In this document: positions 13,371 to 24,658 of the stretch, piece after piece
How the letters are laid out: each line of letters begins with the position of its first letter
How positions within the stretch are numbered: the first letter of the stretch is position 1
Assembly: GCA_008508345.1 (NCBI GenBank)
Contig: QNGE01000106.1
Location: forward strand, 265,079 to 329,078
From: Paragonimus westermani
Lineage: Eukaryota; Platyhelminthes; Trematoda; Plagiorchiida; Troglotrematidae
Length of the DNA stretch: 64,000 nucleotides
Reading direction: 5' to 3'
Made by a program: the position numbers and the translations under genes
The notes under the pieces: model-generated
Database searches by the model: none
Told to the model about the DNA's origin: nothing
What the model saw: only the letters and a program-made list of their open reading frames with translations

Positions 13371-14287
13371 CAAATCAAGTTATCAGGCCGCTTGACTATA
13401 GCGTACAGTTCGATGAGGTAAGGTTGCATTCGAACTTTCACTAATGCTGTCAGCCACCTATCGTTCATTGTCAGTTGCACACTGTATGCTTGATAGGCTA
13501 TTATTAAGGTTTCTTTGCTGCTCGGTGATTTGGACTCTTCTCCGACCTATCTCTATCAGACCACTGAGGCTGTTAATTTTCCCAAGGCATTTGACAGAAG
13601 CGGCCCTCTCACCCACCAATATATATACAGTAAATTATATAACCTGCAATTTCCGGATAAGCCCCACGATTCCCGTAAACTGTAATTAGCAACAGTCATG
13701 TCAGAGCGCTTTGAGGTAGTAATTTAATTTCACAGTATTTTAAACCGTCTGAATAGCAGTCATCATGTCCCTCTCACAAACACTGTGATCAGCGTTTAGC
13801 ACATATTCTGGAAGGGACTTCACATTAATGATTATCTTCAACAAGCCTTGAGGTGAGATTCACCGATTATTTTCTCCCTTCCAGCCCACAATCATCATAA
13901 TTTCCCCTCAGCTAGCGAGGTCTCACACACAGCTATCGCTTTTGGCCCGTGAACATCCTTTGTTAACCGTTTCTCGATATTTCTAGACAATGCTTTTCTA
14001 ACAACTGAGACGTCCACCATCGATCGTTAGCTTAATGTTTACTCTGGTAGTCACAGTCTAGTCACTTTGGTTGCTCTGCTGTCTAGCCAAATAATGTACA
14101 GTACCAAACTTAGTTGCTCATAGAGAGGGTATTTTGTTACTGTGTTGTGTACAGTAAGTATATATTTTATTTAGTTTGTTCAAAACATGATTAGGTCTCA
14201 GTGAGCTTTCCTTTCATTGCCAACATTCGAATAATAGTGGGAATTCGGATATTTGGGTTAATTCAGATTGATCACCCGCAACACTTT

Positions 14288-14350
14288 GTTGCAGTCTTCG
14301 CATTCAGCTAAGCGTTTTGACTAGTCCACTTCGAAAGGAAGAACTAACTC
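14288..14350 (-). mobile_element. 3' fragment of the hammerhead SINE family
   Basis: The stretch TTGCAGTCTTCGCATTCAGC plus ACTTCGAAAGGAAGAA parallels, in the same order, the reverse complement of the region downstream of the ribozyme in the 17.5 kb copy (TCGCAGCGTTCGCATTCAG and TTTCGAAAAGAAGCA). The ribozyme core itself is missing. Divergence is high. Confidence 0.4.
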
Positions 14351-14359
14351 CACAACCTC

Positions 14360-17300
14360 AAGACAGGCAAGACCGAATTGTCAGATTCAAACGCTCAGGT
14401 AAATGGCGTGAGGTAACGCATGCATAACAGCCATAAATATATATCAGCTATATCAAATGGCAAAAAAATGACAGAACAATTTTTACTGAAACAAGAAAAT
14501 TAGTAACCATAACGCATGAAACACTGGATATGTATCACAACATGACACGTTCAAATTTGACGGATGTTCAACCTCTGACATGCTAGTTCCGCTAAACAAC
14601 AAAATCTACGGCTGTCCAAATTTACCGATGATCGTAGTGTTCGGTGAAACGTGCACACGTACAGTTTTCAAGTGGTTTAAAGAAGACAGTATGAAGTCAA
14701 GCTGGTTTCCATTTCGTGCGAGCTAACTAAAAACACCAAGTGAAACTGATAAAGCCACTGAAGAACTGCGAGACTGACAAAAAATACAACAAAGTTATAG
14801 GTGACTGTTCATGTTTTTGGCTTTCAGGTGTGCGAGGTCACCTACAGTGATAGATGGTCTGTCAAGAACAGAGAGAAGTATACGACTCGTATCCACTATG
14901 GTGCACTATCTTTTGTATGAAGCAGTCGATGTAACAGAATATTGTGCAATGTGACAACCTATCGTTGCACACTTCCGAGCAAGTTTGCACCCAATATAGG
15001 AACAACAACAGCAACCATGGAAAATGGGTATTTGACCATTTAACAACAGCGGAAATCACGTTGATCAAGGTTGTGTAAAATCTTCACTCACTTAAGCTAA
15101 CTGCAGAACGGATACACGATTAACGATGTTGAATACTGAGGAATGCATTAGAATAATCAGTGAACAGAGTAATACCACACTTTCTACCGTTTTTGATAAC
15201 AAAACTGATTTTTCTGTCCAGCCATGAATTTTTCACTGTTTCCGACTCTATCACATTGTAGCATCGCAGTTCAATCCCATGGATACGGCGTAATTTTCTG
15301 CTCTACACGATTGGTAGTGTTACGTAACACGGATTGCTGAGCACCTGTGTCGTCTTCTCTATTTTGGGAAATGCCCTTTGAATTACCAAAGAAAAACTCG
15401 ATAAATCACATCAGCTAACGTTGGTTGGCAGTGGAATTAACAAAAAGACATTGTAGCAATTCCATATCTGAAGGATTATGGTATTCAAGTTTATGCTACA
15501 GGTTACCAATTGTATCTTCACAAAATCTTATCGGAAAAACCAGTCCAACAGCAAGTATTAACCAATCTCAAACCAAAATGTCATCCGTTACACAGTCCAC
15601 CTCTCTTACTAGAAGAAGCGTCTACGCAGCTTGCGACTTCCAAGTCTATCATTCCATAATTCCTGTCATGTACATGGTAAAGTCACTGACCTGCATTTCT
15701 TAAGGCTCTATGTATGTATACCTCACACCACGCGGTTGTCACTCCTCCTCGAGTGATCAAGCGTTCATATTTTTAACTGGTGTTCACCAGCTGTTCCCCC
15801 TAAAAGTGCATTCGATAACCTTCCTGAATCTGTTGATCAGCCTATCCTTTTGTTTTGATCTCCCGATAAAAGGGTGTATTTACATGGTGTTTTGGAAAGG
15901 ATATGCATGGCCGAGTGTTTCTCTGAACTCACGGCTTTACTGAAGAAGAAGAAACTTACTTAATAATGTTATTCAGGAAGCGAAAAAAACATTTATTTCG
16001 TATACTCTCATTCTGACTACTCGGGGACGTACAACTAACGAGGAAACGAAGGCATCATTATCTAAGTAAATCAACCTTCACCCGTTTATACAGTGTGTTA
16101 AATTTTTATTCGATTCGAGATAATGTTTGTTGCCAGCCTGTTTGCTTCAGATGAAAAATGTCCATGCCATCAGACTGATTAAATTAGAGAGAGCGAAATG
16201 CGGTTAATTTTTAAGCTAAAACTCCAGGCGATGGATGGTACCTTCTCTTGGTAGTGCTACCTATCATAGAATGTTGAAAATGTATATCGCGATCGATTTG
16301 AAATGCATACGACCAGTTCAAAATTCGTCTACTCTACTCTCAAAATCAACATTGTTGTTACGATGATGGCGTTACGTAGTGTGCAAAACAGCTGTACAGT
16401 CACTCACATGTTTGCAATACCTTCACCACTTTCGAACTTAAAAAGTACAGGTTTGCGAAGGTACATAGGAATATTGCAAACAGTGCTTGCTAAAAGTACT
16501 TTGTTTATCTAACATGTATTTTTTTCATCGAAATCCTTCTTTTTGCTCTACATGACATGAATCGTTATAGTCATGAAAACGGTGATTAATGCGAAGAGAA
16601 CAGACAGTAAGTACGTTACCTCCCAATGTTACCTGGCTAAAATAGCTCGAAATTTGCAAACCATATTGCTCCGATACAAAAGTGTAACCGGATGCATCCA
16701 GTTGAGTGTGCTCGAAAGACGGACTGCTTAATCTAGCTTGTCGCACTGCGTAACTATACTCCCGTAGAATACCTTCAGATCAACCATTGTGCAACGCCTT
16801 CTCATGCCTGATAAATTTTGATGAGTTTGCATCTAAAACAGACTTTTGAAAGACAGGCTAGAAGAAGAGGTTCGAACAGTTCATGAGGCTTATTGAAGGC
16901 ATGTGCCCAATAACCTAGACCGTGACCCTGAGCAGGTTCAAACCAGCTGCATACTGAAACGCGTGAACAATATTTTGTTTCTTCTCAGTGGATTCCTACC
17001 GACTGTGTTGTTGTTCACGTAGTCCCCTATCATGTTGAGACCATACTATTCAACTAGACGAGCTGTGAGAGACATGCAGGTTTGTGTGCAAAAGTGATCA
17101 TTCGAAGAAGAACGGTTGGTAGTCACGAAAGGTTATCTTGTCGAATGATATCTAGATCACTGTGCGTTACCATGACACTTGCTGGTACATGTTTAACCTG
17201 AAAGAAGGTATAAATAGACTACCATTTTCTCCCTTCCAAACGCTCACGACTTTCACTGATGTGGAATGGACATGAACGAAATTAAATCCACTCATTCACT

Positions 17301-17530
17301 GAAGCTTTTACAAATGGCACCTAATTTACACTCCATTTGTGTGTTTTGTTTTGTCTCTAATAATTCAAGACATACCACTCTTACATTTGACTACTCTTTC
17401 GTTTTCAAAATGCTTGCTCTACATGGAAACACAAACCATGAATTCACAGCCATACTTAGTGTGCGGATGAAGCACTCTTAAACGATTCCAAGCTATTTAT
17501 TTCTCAAATGGACAGATCTTTATATTCAAC
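14360..17530. other. no gene recognised
   Basis: Several open frames (for example 15425-15703 and 15710-15943 plus, 14862-15068 minus) lack recognisable domains or clean splice borders. One box-B-like AGGTTCAAACCAGC occurs near 16935. Confidence 0.4.
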
Positions 17531-17547
17531 TTGACCGTCACTCACAT

Positions 17548-17650
17548 TCGGTCGCAGCGTTCGCATTCAGATAGACTTTGGAGTCAGCCTCTTTCGAAAA
17601 GAAGCACTGGACTCGAGTTTCGCTCTCAATAGAGCTCGTCAGTAATGCAA
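17548..17650 (-). mobile_element. hammerhead-ribozyme SINE copy A (headless)
   Basis: Read on the minus strand this is the ribozyme plus 3' body of the SINE, without the tRNA-like head. The 3' body contains the TTTTCGAAAG hairpin and ends in the conserved TCTGAATGCGAACGCTGCGA segment. It abuts the head of the plus-strand copy B, creating a large inverted repeat. It is the best preserved ribozyme of the window in its catalytic core. Confidence 0.75.
17598..17648 (-). ncRNA. hammerhead ribozyme motif, copy A
   Basis: Minus-strand RNA reads in hammerhead order. Stem I 5' side is GCAUU with partner AGUGC. Core box 1 is CUGACGA. Stem II is a perfect five-pair hairpin, GCUCU-AUUG-AGAGC. Core box 2 is GAAA. 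Stem III is the palindrome ACUCGAGU, and the cleavage triplet is GUC. The pair next to the cleavage site (A/C) is mismatched. Stem III has no loop, so as in schistosome and retrozyme hammerheads it would work best as a dimer or in a tandem transcript. The consensus is established knowledge; the pairing is by hand and activity is inferred. Confidence 0.7.
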
Positions 17651-17835
17651 TGCCAATGGCGCAGTGATCAACACGGTTGCCTCATGGAAGCGTGGACGGA
17701 GTTCAAATCCTGGCCGTGGCAAGGATATGCACTGCTGACGAGCTCTAATGAGAGTGAAACTCGAGTCTAGTGTTTCTCTTCGAAAGAGCCTGGCTGGAAA
17801 GTCTATCTGAATGCGAACGCTGCGATCAAATAAAT
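17651..17835 (+). mobile_element. full-length tRNA-headed hammerhead SINE, copy B
   Basis: This is the most complete copy. The tRNA-like head has box A near 17656-17675 (TGGCGCAGTGATCAACACGG) and box B near 17699-17710 (GAGTTCAAATCC), which would be an internal RNA polymerase III promoter. The ribozyme follows at 17727-17778, then a CTCTTCGAAAGAG hairpin (17777-17789), then a body ending TGAATGCGAACGCTGCGATC. The plan matches the schistosome SM-alpha family (pol III promoter plus hammerhead) but the sequence differs. It needs reverse transcriptase from elsewhere to move. Confidence 0.75.
17727..17778 (+). ncRNA. hammerhead ribozyme motif, copy B
   Basis: Order of elements: stem I 5' strand GCACUG; CUGACGA; stem II GCUCU-AAUG-AGAGU (five pairs with one G-U); GAAA; palindromic stem III ACUCGAGU; cleavage triplet GUC; stem I 3' strand UAGUGU (six pairs including wobbles). 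All core nucleotides expected for a type I hammerhead are present by eye. Stem III is four pairs without a loop, so cleavage may need dimer pairing. Confidence 0.75.
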
Positions 17836-17839
17836 GACT

Positions 17840-20190
17840 GGTAGTGGACAAGTGGGTATGCGCTCGACCCTCGTTCACTAACAATTCGAAACGTCTTTCC
17901 TGAAGAGCAGTCGAAACGTAGTTCCATCAGGCATCAAACTAAAAGAACGCGTTAGGGTTAGGAAACAAACCGCATATTTCCAGCAATGTTAGGAAATGTG
18001 ACAAGCAGTTACTTCCACTCTAATCTGGACCGACGGTAGAAACCATGAGAAAAAAGAAGAGAAGCGCGAGGTAGGCCCCAGCCCACTCGGCAACAATCAA
18101 AAGCGCGCCAAGTGAGAAGTGCATGGAAAATTTGAGTGCGTTAAACAACGCCGGTAAAGGTCCAGGTAAAACGACCTAAAATAATGGAAGGAAATATGGA
18201 TCGTTAGGAGAGCAGTAAACGTTCGCTGCGTGCAATTAGTTGTACGGCTGAAGAAAGTGACACTGAGTTCATATCAAACCTCCTGTAACAGGCGTAAACA
18301 GAATCATGCGTACAGATCAGACAAGCAATGAAACACGGTTGCAGTCGGGATCCTTATAGAACCCACATGATCGCTGGCCATTACAGACAGGACACAAGTA
18401 AATACACACACCGAAAATTGTTTTGACATTATTCAACCGTTCCGGATTACTAAATCAGTGTGTTCAGTGCACTTTGTCAAACATTCCCCTATTGACGGTA
18501 AATGTTTAGGGCAGTGGCTAGTAAAGTACACAATCCACTTTGAGTAATCCAAATGGTGGCGCGTACCCAAATTTACTTCAGCTCACTTTGCAAAACAAAA
18601 CAAATCACCGTAGTGGCTGGCACCTGCACTGACTCACCATAAGTATGATCACCGACGGCAATATTCATCCGAAACACCGTGTAGCTAACATGCCGGTTTT
18701 CGTTTACTTATTGCCAAGCCAAACGCGTGAGGTTTGTATGAAACAATGTTGCCAGGACAAAATGAGTAAAACAAGTGTGGAGTTGAATAAGGTCAACCAT
18801 GTCAATTATGCAAATGGAGACAAGGTTTTGTACAGCCGCGTCACAATTATGACACAAAAGGAACCGCAGTAGTTTGATTGATCAGCGTGTGGGTGGTATG
18901 CTATGACAATCGCAAAAAGATGAACAGAATGCTTGTGTGCGCAGAAGGGTAGATTAATCGATCGAATTCCAATCGTCTCACCAAAATTCGGCATCTCATG
19001 ACTTTCAACTGATTGCCTTCGACACCGTTAATCGGACGATAAGTCGAGCGATATTGTCCCTAACCTTTAGTTATGTTTGTGCTTTACATGCAAACTGTCA
19101 TGTCCATGCTCATACTCAACTCGTCATAAACCTCATTCTCTGCATCAATAAAATACGCTACGGATATGAAAGATCTCATGTGAAGCAAACTGAGGGAAAT
19201 TACTGCGAATGAGCTTGATGTCACGAATGAGCAGTTGTTGGATTGGCTGGGATGCCCAGCTTCCGGGTTTTCTGTAAGCAACTCACTGACTGCTCTATAT
19301 TCAAGCTGGTTTTATTTGTCACAGATTAACTCGTATACCCCTATTAAAACAGCCCTTATATTTATTCAACATCGTATCTTCCGACCGTCCGTTTAACCGC
19401 TCAATAATCACTGACTTAGAAATGGTACGGCTTCGATTACTGTCAAACAGACAATTGGTTATTTCTCTCCCGCCTTATTTGTTTTTTCTGTTCTTTGCCC
19501 TTTGGCGTAGACTGGATCAGAAGTAGAATCTGTGAACTTTTTTGGATAACTTTAAAACATATGATTGCATGTTGTCAAACAGTAAAATGTTACGTCAATT
19601 CATTACCTTCGAAGATCAAAATACACTTGCTCCATGACAAAATTCGGGAACTTTCGTAAGTGTGGCTCGTGCATGTCATCCGTTTCAACATAAAAAAATG
19701 AAACTTACGGAAATGTGAAGCACAGGAAAGTTACAACTAACCTACAAAAAATCGGTATGTTTACAATTTTGCTGAGTTTCAAGGGGTTGCTAAGTAACTA
19801 CTGACAAACGTGCCACAGTTACATCCTGACGTGTACGTTTGATCAGTAGTTCAGTTTGGCTGTGAGTTTAGACATTTTGCTACCTCAGTATTTGCAAGTT
19901 AAAGGCGATGGACGGTAGATTTCCAAAATCTGAACACTACTCACCTTTGCCTGCAAAATTTGAAGGATGTCCCGGTAATTACAATTCTGCATTTGCTAAC
20001 GGTATTCAGTGACATGTGGTGTCTCTTGGACCGGCTTCACGCAGTGCTCAAGGATAGCCATAATGTTCTTAGGATTCAAAACAGTATATGATCTATCATC
20101 GAAATAAGCCTTCAACAACACCGGTTTTCGTTATCAGCCACTTTAGTCGTTCTAGACTGGTTCACAAGTCTGGTTTCTGTTGACCCATTG
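17840..20190. other. no gene recognised
   Basis: Only short frames, including a 75-codon plus frame at 18645-18872 with no known family. No repeats of the types found elsewhere in the window. Confidence 0.4.
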
Positions 20191-20198
20191 TTCACCGT

Positions 20199-20379
20199 CT
20201 AATCGCAGATCCGAGGAAAGGGCAGAAAGAGGTATATGATCGATACTGTATTCGTGGTCGCTAATCGGTCAACCTCTACAAGTCCCTTACTATAGCTTAT
20301 CGTTTCCAAAAGGAAATTGATCACATGCAAAGTTGACTGCCTCTGAGCCGTGGTAGGACAGACTAGTAACATCGTATTA
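20199..20379 (-). CDS. possible terminal exon, unknown protein
   Basis: A minus-strand frame follows an acceptor-like AGGCACTAG|CA at about 20396-20399 and ends at a stop at 20199. The translation is hydrophobic and helix-like (STLHVINFLLETISYS; IIYLFLPFPRICD). I considered a RhoGAP end but the key residues are not convincing. It is recorded as an unrecognised coding-like segment. Two further minus frames lie upstream (20410-20834) without clean splice links. Confidence 0.2.
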
Positions 20380-20399
20380 AGACACGAAAACAATGCTAG

Positions 20400-21940
20400 T
20401 GCCTGTTTGTTAAGATGGACCCGGTCTTTCGGGACTCGATACTATTTCCAAAGAAAAGGCTATTTTCATGGCCGTGATATATAACGGAAAAGTAAGTTTG
20501 AATGAGCTATGACCGGATGAAGTCTGTTTGGCCTTATCACTCGGAGCCTGGGAGTGCCAAACAATGTTTCTCCATATCATCTGAATGGTGTGATGGATGA
20601 TCAAACGAAACACAGTACTACCCCAAGAACAGTCTCAAAGAGAAACAAGTCTAACGTATGAAATATTTCTCCGAAGGGTGAAATATTCTGAATTATTAAT
20701 CCATTGAGGAATCCAATATTAGAGGGCCACACACAAAAAAGCTTTCTGTGGTTTGCACTGCATCTGGCAACACTCAGAAGAACACAATACTGAGGGTCGT
20801 CAGACCGGATCCGGACTTCAGGATGGATCACCATGATCTACGAATCCATTGAGGAGCAACCTGGAGCAATCGCTCTGACATGCTAAGATATGGTATCAAA
20901 CTGGTTAGCAAACCTAGTTTGAGACATATTCGGTAATAGTGTTTTCCCCTGAACTGTACCAAACTTGTACCCACCAAATGCTCACTGGGCATTGTAGACA
21001 ATGGTCCTCAAATCTGACCTTCTGGAAATGTGATCGTATAGCTGATATCGGGACTTTCGGTGTGAAATTCCAATATGTGAAACTACCGAACTAAATGACG
21101 TGAGTTCAATATAAGCACCAAAGAATCAATTGATGCAAACCACATCAAACTGGTTTCTTAGGTTCCTGTTGCAAATAAATAGGTGGAAGATCTCCATTAA
21201 CTATAATCGTCTTATTCGTAATCTCATATATAACAGGGAATACAATACTGGTCCGTTAGTCCAGAGTAACTCTGGCTCTTTGGCCCGCGGTGTTGCCCTC
21301 ACATCGATCAGAGTTCATGAAGGAAATGCTGTACCTCCTAAGACAAACTTGTTCACGTAAAAACCACTTTCCTTCAAAGGGAGATATTAATAAGATAATA
21401 CTGTGCACTTGTTTGTAGATATGTCTGGCAGACCGTTACATCGCTCAGATTAAGGTTTACTTTGGCACAAGTGAGTATCGCCCGACAATGAATCAGAGCG
21501 ATGATGCCAGACTGTGGGGATATAAGCAACTGGTATCATTCTTTTCTGGAATGTTCATAAAGATTTCATTTTCACTGACTTAGTTAGATAGGGGCTACGC
21601 AAACAAACATGGATTTTCATCCCTTTTCTTCCCTAGATATTTTAATTTGTTTACCGATTAATTTGTACAGTGGAAAACAATATTAAAACGAGGTGTTGGC
21701 TGTTCTAATCCTACAAAAAACAAAACAGTCCCAAAATACCACCTGGATTTTACCAGAATTCGCATGGTTTTGTATGTATTGAGAGCAAAAATAAAACTGT
21801 CATTGTAAGTGGTAAGTAAATGTTTCCCTTCGGTGTCTTATTTCACCCTGCTTGGTTTCACTCTCACTTTTTTCACCCCTAAGAATAAATTACTTATATC
21901 ATATTCATTTGGGCATATACAAATACGTCCAAACGTACAA
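20400..21940. other. no gene recognised
   Basis: No domain, repeat or RNA gene recognised. A short palindrome, CCAGAGTAACTCTGG, lies at about 21260-21274. Confidence 0.4.
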
Positions 21941-21941
21941 G

Positions 21942-22017
21942 TGTTGTGAATCCAGAAGGCGGATGACACGGAGGTGTACGAGTGATTATCGCATGTTCAC
22001 GAAGTAGCCCACCTCAC
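21942..22017 (-). repeat. terminal direct repeat (downstream copy)
   Basis: On the minus strand it begins TGTGAGGTGGGC and ends GATTCACAACA. It is the downstream (3') copy and the Gag frame runs into its first 21 bases. Unrelated sequence (CTTGTACG) follows its CA end. Confidence 0.65.
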
Positions 22018-22492
22018 AGGCCCGGCCAACTGTTCCAGCGTCATGGGCTGTGTGGTGAGAGCAACTCTGAGCTGATTCCGGACTGTTGGTGGCAATCCGT
22101 CCAAGAACTGTGCCGTCAGCAATGCTTGTTCTGAGTCTTGGTCCAAATGTGGCAGGGCTCTTGACAACGTTGCCCGTAGAGACATGGCGTAAACAAGAGC
22201 GTCGCCTCCTGGTCCAAGTCGGGCGCCCTTGAACCGCCTCATTGCCTCCTGGCAGTCGGCGGTGGTGTCGAACCCGGCGATCAGCGCCTCCTTCGCGGCA
22301 GCCCACTCCAGCTTCGCAGGGCCCCTTCGCGCCGCATCCATCACCGCCTTCGCCCTGCCCTTGAGCAGCATCCGCAGGGCTGCCAGCTTCGCCCGGTCCG
22401 CCTTCACTCCGACCACCTCCGCCAAAATCGAAATCCTCCAGAAAACTCCGAACATCCCCATCCTCAAACGGCAGTGGCCACGGGATCTTCAT
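21997..22492 (-). pseudogene. frameshifted partial Gag of an LTR retrotransposon
   Basis: From an ATG at 22492 the frame reads MKIPWPLPFEDGDVRSFLED, then a frameshift near 22430 moves to the frame reading AEVVGVKADRAKLAALRML and onward for about 140 residues to a stop at 21997. The block order (DGDV-x-x-FLEDF, VGV-x-x-DR, LAALR, DAAR-x-G-x-AK, KE-x-L, LDGLPP) matches the minus-strand Gag at 44.96 kb, so both belong to one Gag family. It acted as a structural capsid-type protein; there is no zinc knuckle, protease or polymerase. The last residues are encoded by the terminal repeat. Confidence 0.7.
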
Positions 22493-22498
22493 CCTTGT

Positions 22499-22518
22499 AT
22501 CCCGGTCACGGCACCAAT
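22499..22518 (-). promoter_or_regulatory. candidate primer-binding site
   Basis: Minus strand TTGGTGCCGTGACCGGGAT immediately follows the CA end of the upstream repeat. A TGGTGCCGTGACC block is the usual place and style of a tRNA 3'-end complement in LTR elements. The tRNA was not identified. Confidence 0.5.
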
Positions 22519-22594
22519 TGTTGTGAATCCAGAAGGCGGATGACAAGGAGGTGTACGAATGATTATCGCATGTTCACGAAGTAGCCCACCTCAC
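22519..22594 (-). repeat. terminal direct repeat (upstream copy)
   Basis: Nearly identical to the repeat at 21942-22017; the two differences are an A for C and an A for G on the plus strand. Its inner end abuts the primer-binding-site-like sequence. The outer flank reads AATACAAG on the minus strand. Confidence 0.65.
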
Positions 22595-22939
22595 TTGTAT
22601 TTTCCAAATAGGGGTAACGATGAGTGCTTTACTAAGAGGAAGATAGGGCGGGTGGTTTAGTAGTTGGTTTCATACAACACTGAATGTATACACTACTGCA
22701 AAAGAGAGGTACCACGCTTTAAGCTATCGACCAGTGCTGAGAAATACGATGACAGACGCTACACTTTTGCACAAACGTGCACGGACTGCAAAATACAAGC
22801 TGCCTGGCGTGTTTTCACGTACTTTTTGAAGCTGCAATACCACTCTGCAAGAACGGAATATCTTGCTGGTTAGTGCGTTAAATAACATCAACCAAGATAT
22901 CGTCAGTTTGTGGGAAAATATTTCTTAGGTTGAATGAAT

Positions 22940-23133
22940 TTAAGTTGTAATGTCAGGAGGACGACTGGGAACATAACGAGACAAAAACACTTGGGTTTCC
23001 ACTTTAATATCTTCAAACTCAATAGTGGTCGTTTTAGGTAAATCCCATTTCTTTTCTTTAATAAGTTCAGTCGGGAAAACGGGATACCAACTGATATCCA
23101 GTTGTCTTAGCTGAGTTTTATCAAGATACACTT
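22940..23133 (-). CDS. probable terminal exon of an unrecognised protein
   Basis: Minus strand: an acceptor ACCTTCAG|AA at 23134/23133 opens a phase-2 exon of 63 full codons ending TAA at 22940. The translation starts VYLDKTQLRQLDISWYPVF, contains charged and aromatic segments (IKEKKWDLPKT, IEFEDIKVETQVF) and ends RYVPSRPPDITT. Codon and residue usage look coding rather than random. I do not recognise the family. Upstream exons were not located; they would lie to the right on this strand. Confidence 0.4.
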
Positions 23134-23139
23134 CTGAAG

Positions 23140-24595
23140 GTTGAATGTATTCTGGCTACTCGCAGTGCGCACTAACTGTCAAACCCGGTCTTCAACACGT
23201 GTACTGAGGAAATCGAAAAGACAAGTGGATAAGTGGTTTCAATATATGACAAGGAGATAATGCCCGGGTTGAAAATTTACGCCGAAACGCTTGATTATAG
23301 GCTGAAAACCAAACGCCGTCGAGAAGTTTATGGAGAGGTCGAGATTACTTTCAGTCTGTCCTACATCATATTCAGTGGAGGAAGGTTTCAGTTCAGTTGG
23401 TATGCTTCCATCCGAACAGCGAAATTGCTATAGATCTGACATCGCTTCTGACTTTCCGCCTAACGTCAAATAGCAGACAATATCTCGTCAAACCAATCCA
23501 TCGCTGAGGTCTTTCAACACTTGTATTGAATTACATTAAATAATGTGCTCACCTATCACCCTTCTGCGTCCAGCTTTCATGCAACGTAAGCAGAATGATG
23601 GATGCAGTGGCATTCAATCTTCAAGGCTGATGGGGTCCCAGTGGTAAACATTCTAATCACCAGTGACTCTCAGTAACACAAGGTAAGTTTAGGAAATTCT
23701 CTAACTCCATTCGCCTGCTCTGTGCGCAACTTTTCTTCTGAAGTTCAATAATGAAGGTCGCCTCGTTAACATCGTTCACAGAATCCTGTTACGTAGTCGA
23801 AATCTGAAACTGTTGGCAGCCACAAAAGCTAAGCTTGTCAAACAGTATCGATCATTTCTCTGTCCACAAAAAATGGTGGTTCCGTCAGTGTCGTTATAAT
23901 GGAAGTGGCCTTGATTTCCTTGCTATTAGTCACTTAACTTCTGTTGTTGCCACCGTACGCTTTTTACATATAATCGATAGTTGTACTTGAGGCTGACGAA
24001 AGCAAACTAATTGTTAACATCAGTCATTAGAGTAAACACTTATGCTTAACAACATACTCGGAAAAAAGTGCTTGTGATACAAAAGTATATCTCCCTTGGA
24101 TGGTAAATGTTTTCAGGAAATTAGTGTGCACATTGTTTGGAAAGTTAGTGATGACCATTTTATTCTAGACACCCTGGCAATACAAATCGCTGTTTGTCAA
24201 TGAGATTGCCTGTCTTTTTGCTCTACGATCAAACATCCGACTAATTGCGGCTCTAGATGAATGCCAGTGAGATACAAAAAAACACCGCACAATCTAACAC
24301 ATCAGCGATGTCTTATGCAAGACGTGGCTTGAGGAGAAAAACGTGTTTTCTGATAGTAATTCCTATCAATAGTACGGGTTTCTTATGCAGGTTGTGCTGA
24401 AAATTTGGTTCAGATTACTGCCTAATTAACCTGGCTTTACTGAGAATCAATTGCTTGGGATTGCTTTACAACACGGTCAATAGGGTAATGAGCTCAAACA
24501 AACGATCAATCTACAAGATTTGCATAATAAAGGAAGGTACCAAGGTCACACTTAAATGACGTTTTCCTATTGGGTGTTAAGTCACCGAAATAAAT
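23140..24595. other. no gene recognised; one coding-like plus frame
   Basis: A plus frame around 23233-23433 (with LKIYAETLDYRLKTKRRREV) looks coding-like and slightly C2-domain-like, but lacks clear splice borders and is not annotated. The remainder shows nothing recognisable. Confidence 0.3.
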
Positions 24596-24598
24596 CAA

Positions 24599-24625
24599 CA
24601 GTGGATATGGGAGCCATATCCACTG
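24599..24625. repeat. perfect 12-bp inverted repeat with 3-base spacer
   Basis: CAGTGGATATGG, spacer GAG, CCATATCCACTG. Isolated, 34-50 bp to the left of the LTR-like region. Confidence 0.8.
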
Positions 24626-24658
24626 CTGAAAATTCTGAAAGAGACGTGCTAGTGTACA

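Larger units (their letters stand above)
17545..17838. repeat. large inverted repeat made by two opposed SINEs
   Basis: Left arm about 17550-17645 and right arm about 17737-17833 are reverse complements with scattered mismatches. They are separated by the tRNA-like head of copy B. Outer boundary words are GGTCGCAGCGTTCGCATTCAG and its complement. Any read-through transcript could form a hairpin of about 95 bp. Confidence 0.75.
21942..22594 (-). mobile_element. miniature gag-carrying element with 76-bp terminal direct repeats
   Basis: Two 76-bp direct repeats (21942-22017 and 22519-22594) differ at only two positions and flank a GC- and CpG-rich core that encodes a partial Gag on the minus strand. 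On that strand the repeat reads TG...CAACA, and directly after the upstream copy comes TTGGTGCCGTGACCGGGAT, an LTR-element primer-binding-site style sequence. The whole unit is about 650 bp. No polypurine tract is seen before the downstream repeat and no clean target-site duplication is visible. It fits a non-autonomous TRIM-like or TR-GAG-like element. A deletion remnant of a larger LTR element is the alternative. Confidence 0.6.

Noticed and set aside
17950..17962. Telomere-like TTAGGG words
   Set aside because: Only single scattered copies of TTAGGG, no array.
20199..20379. RhoGAP C-terminal helix
   Set aside because: The resemblance is limited to hydrophobic spacing; the conserved Asn and Pro landmarks are absent.
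22229..22543. Plus-strand 104-codon frame across the miniature element
   Set aside because: It is the antisense shadow of the GC-rich Gag region.
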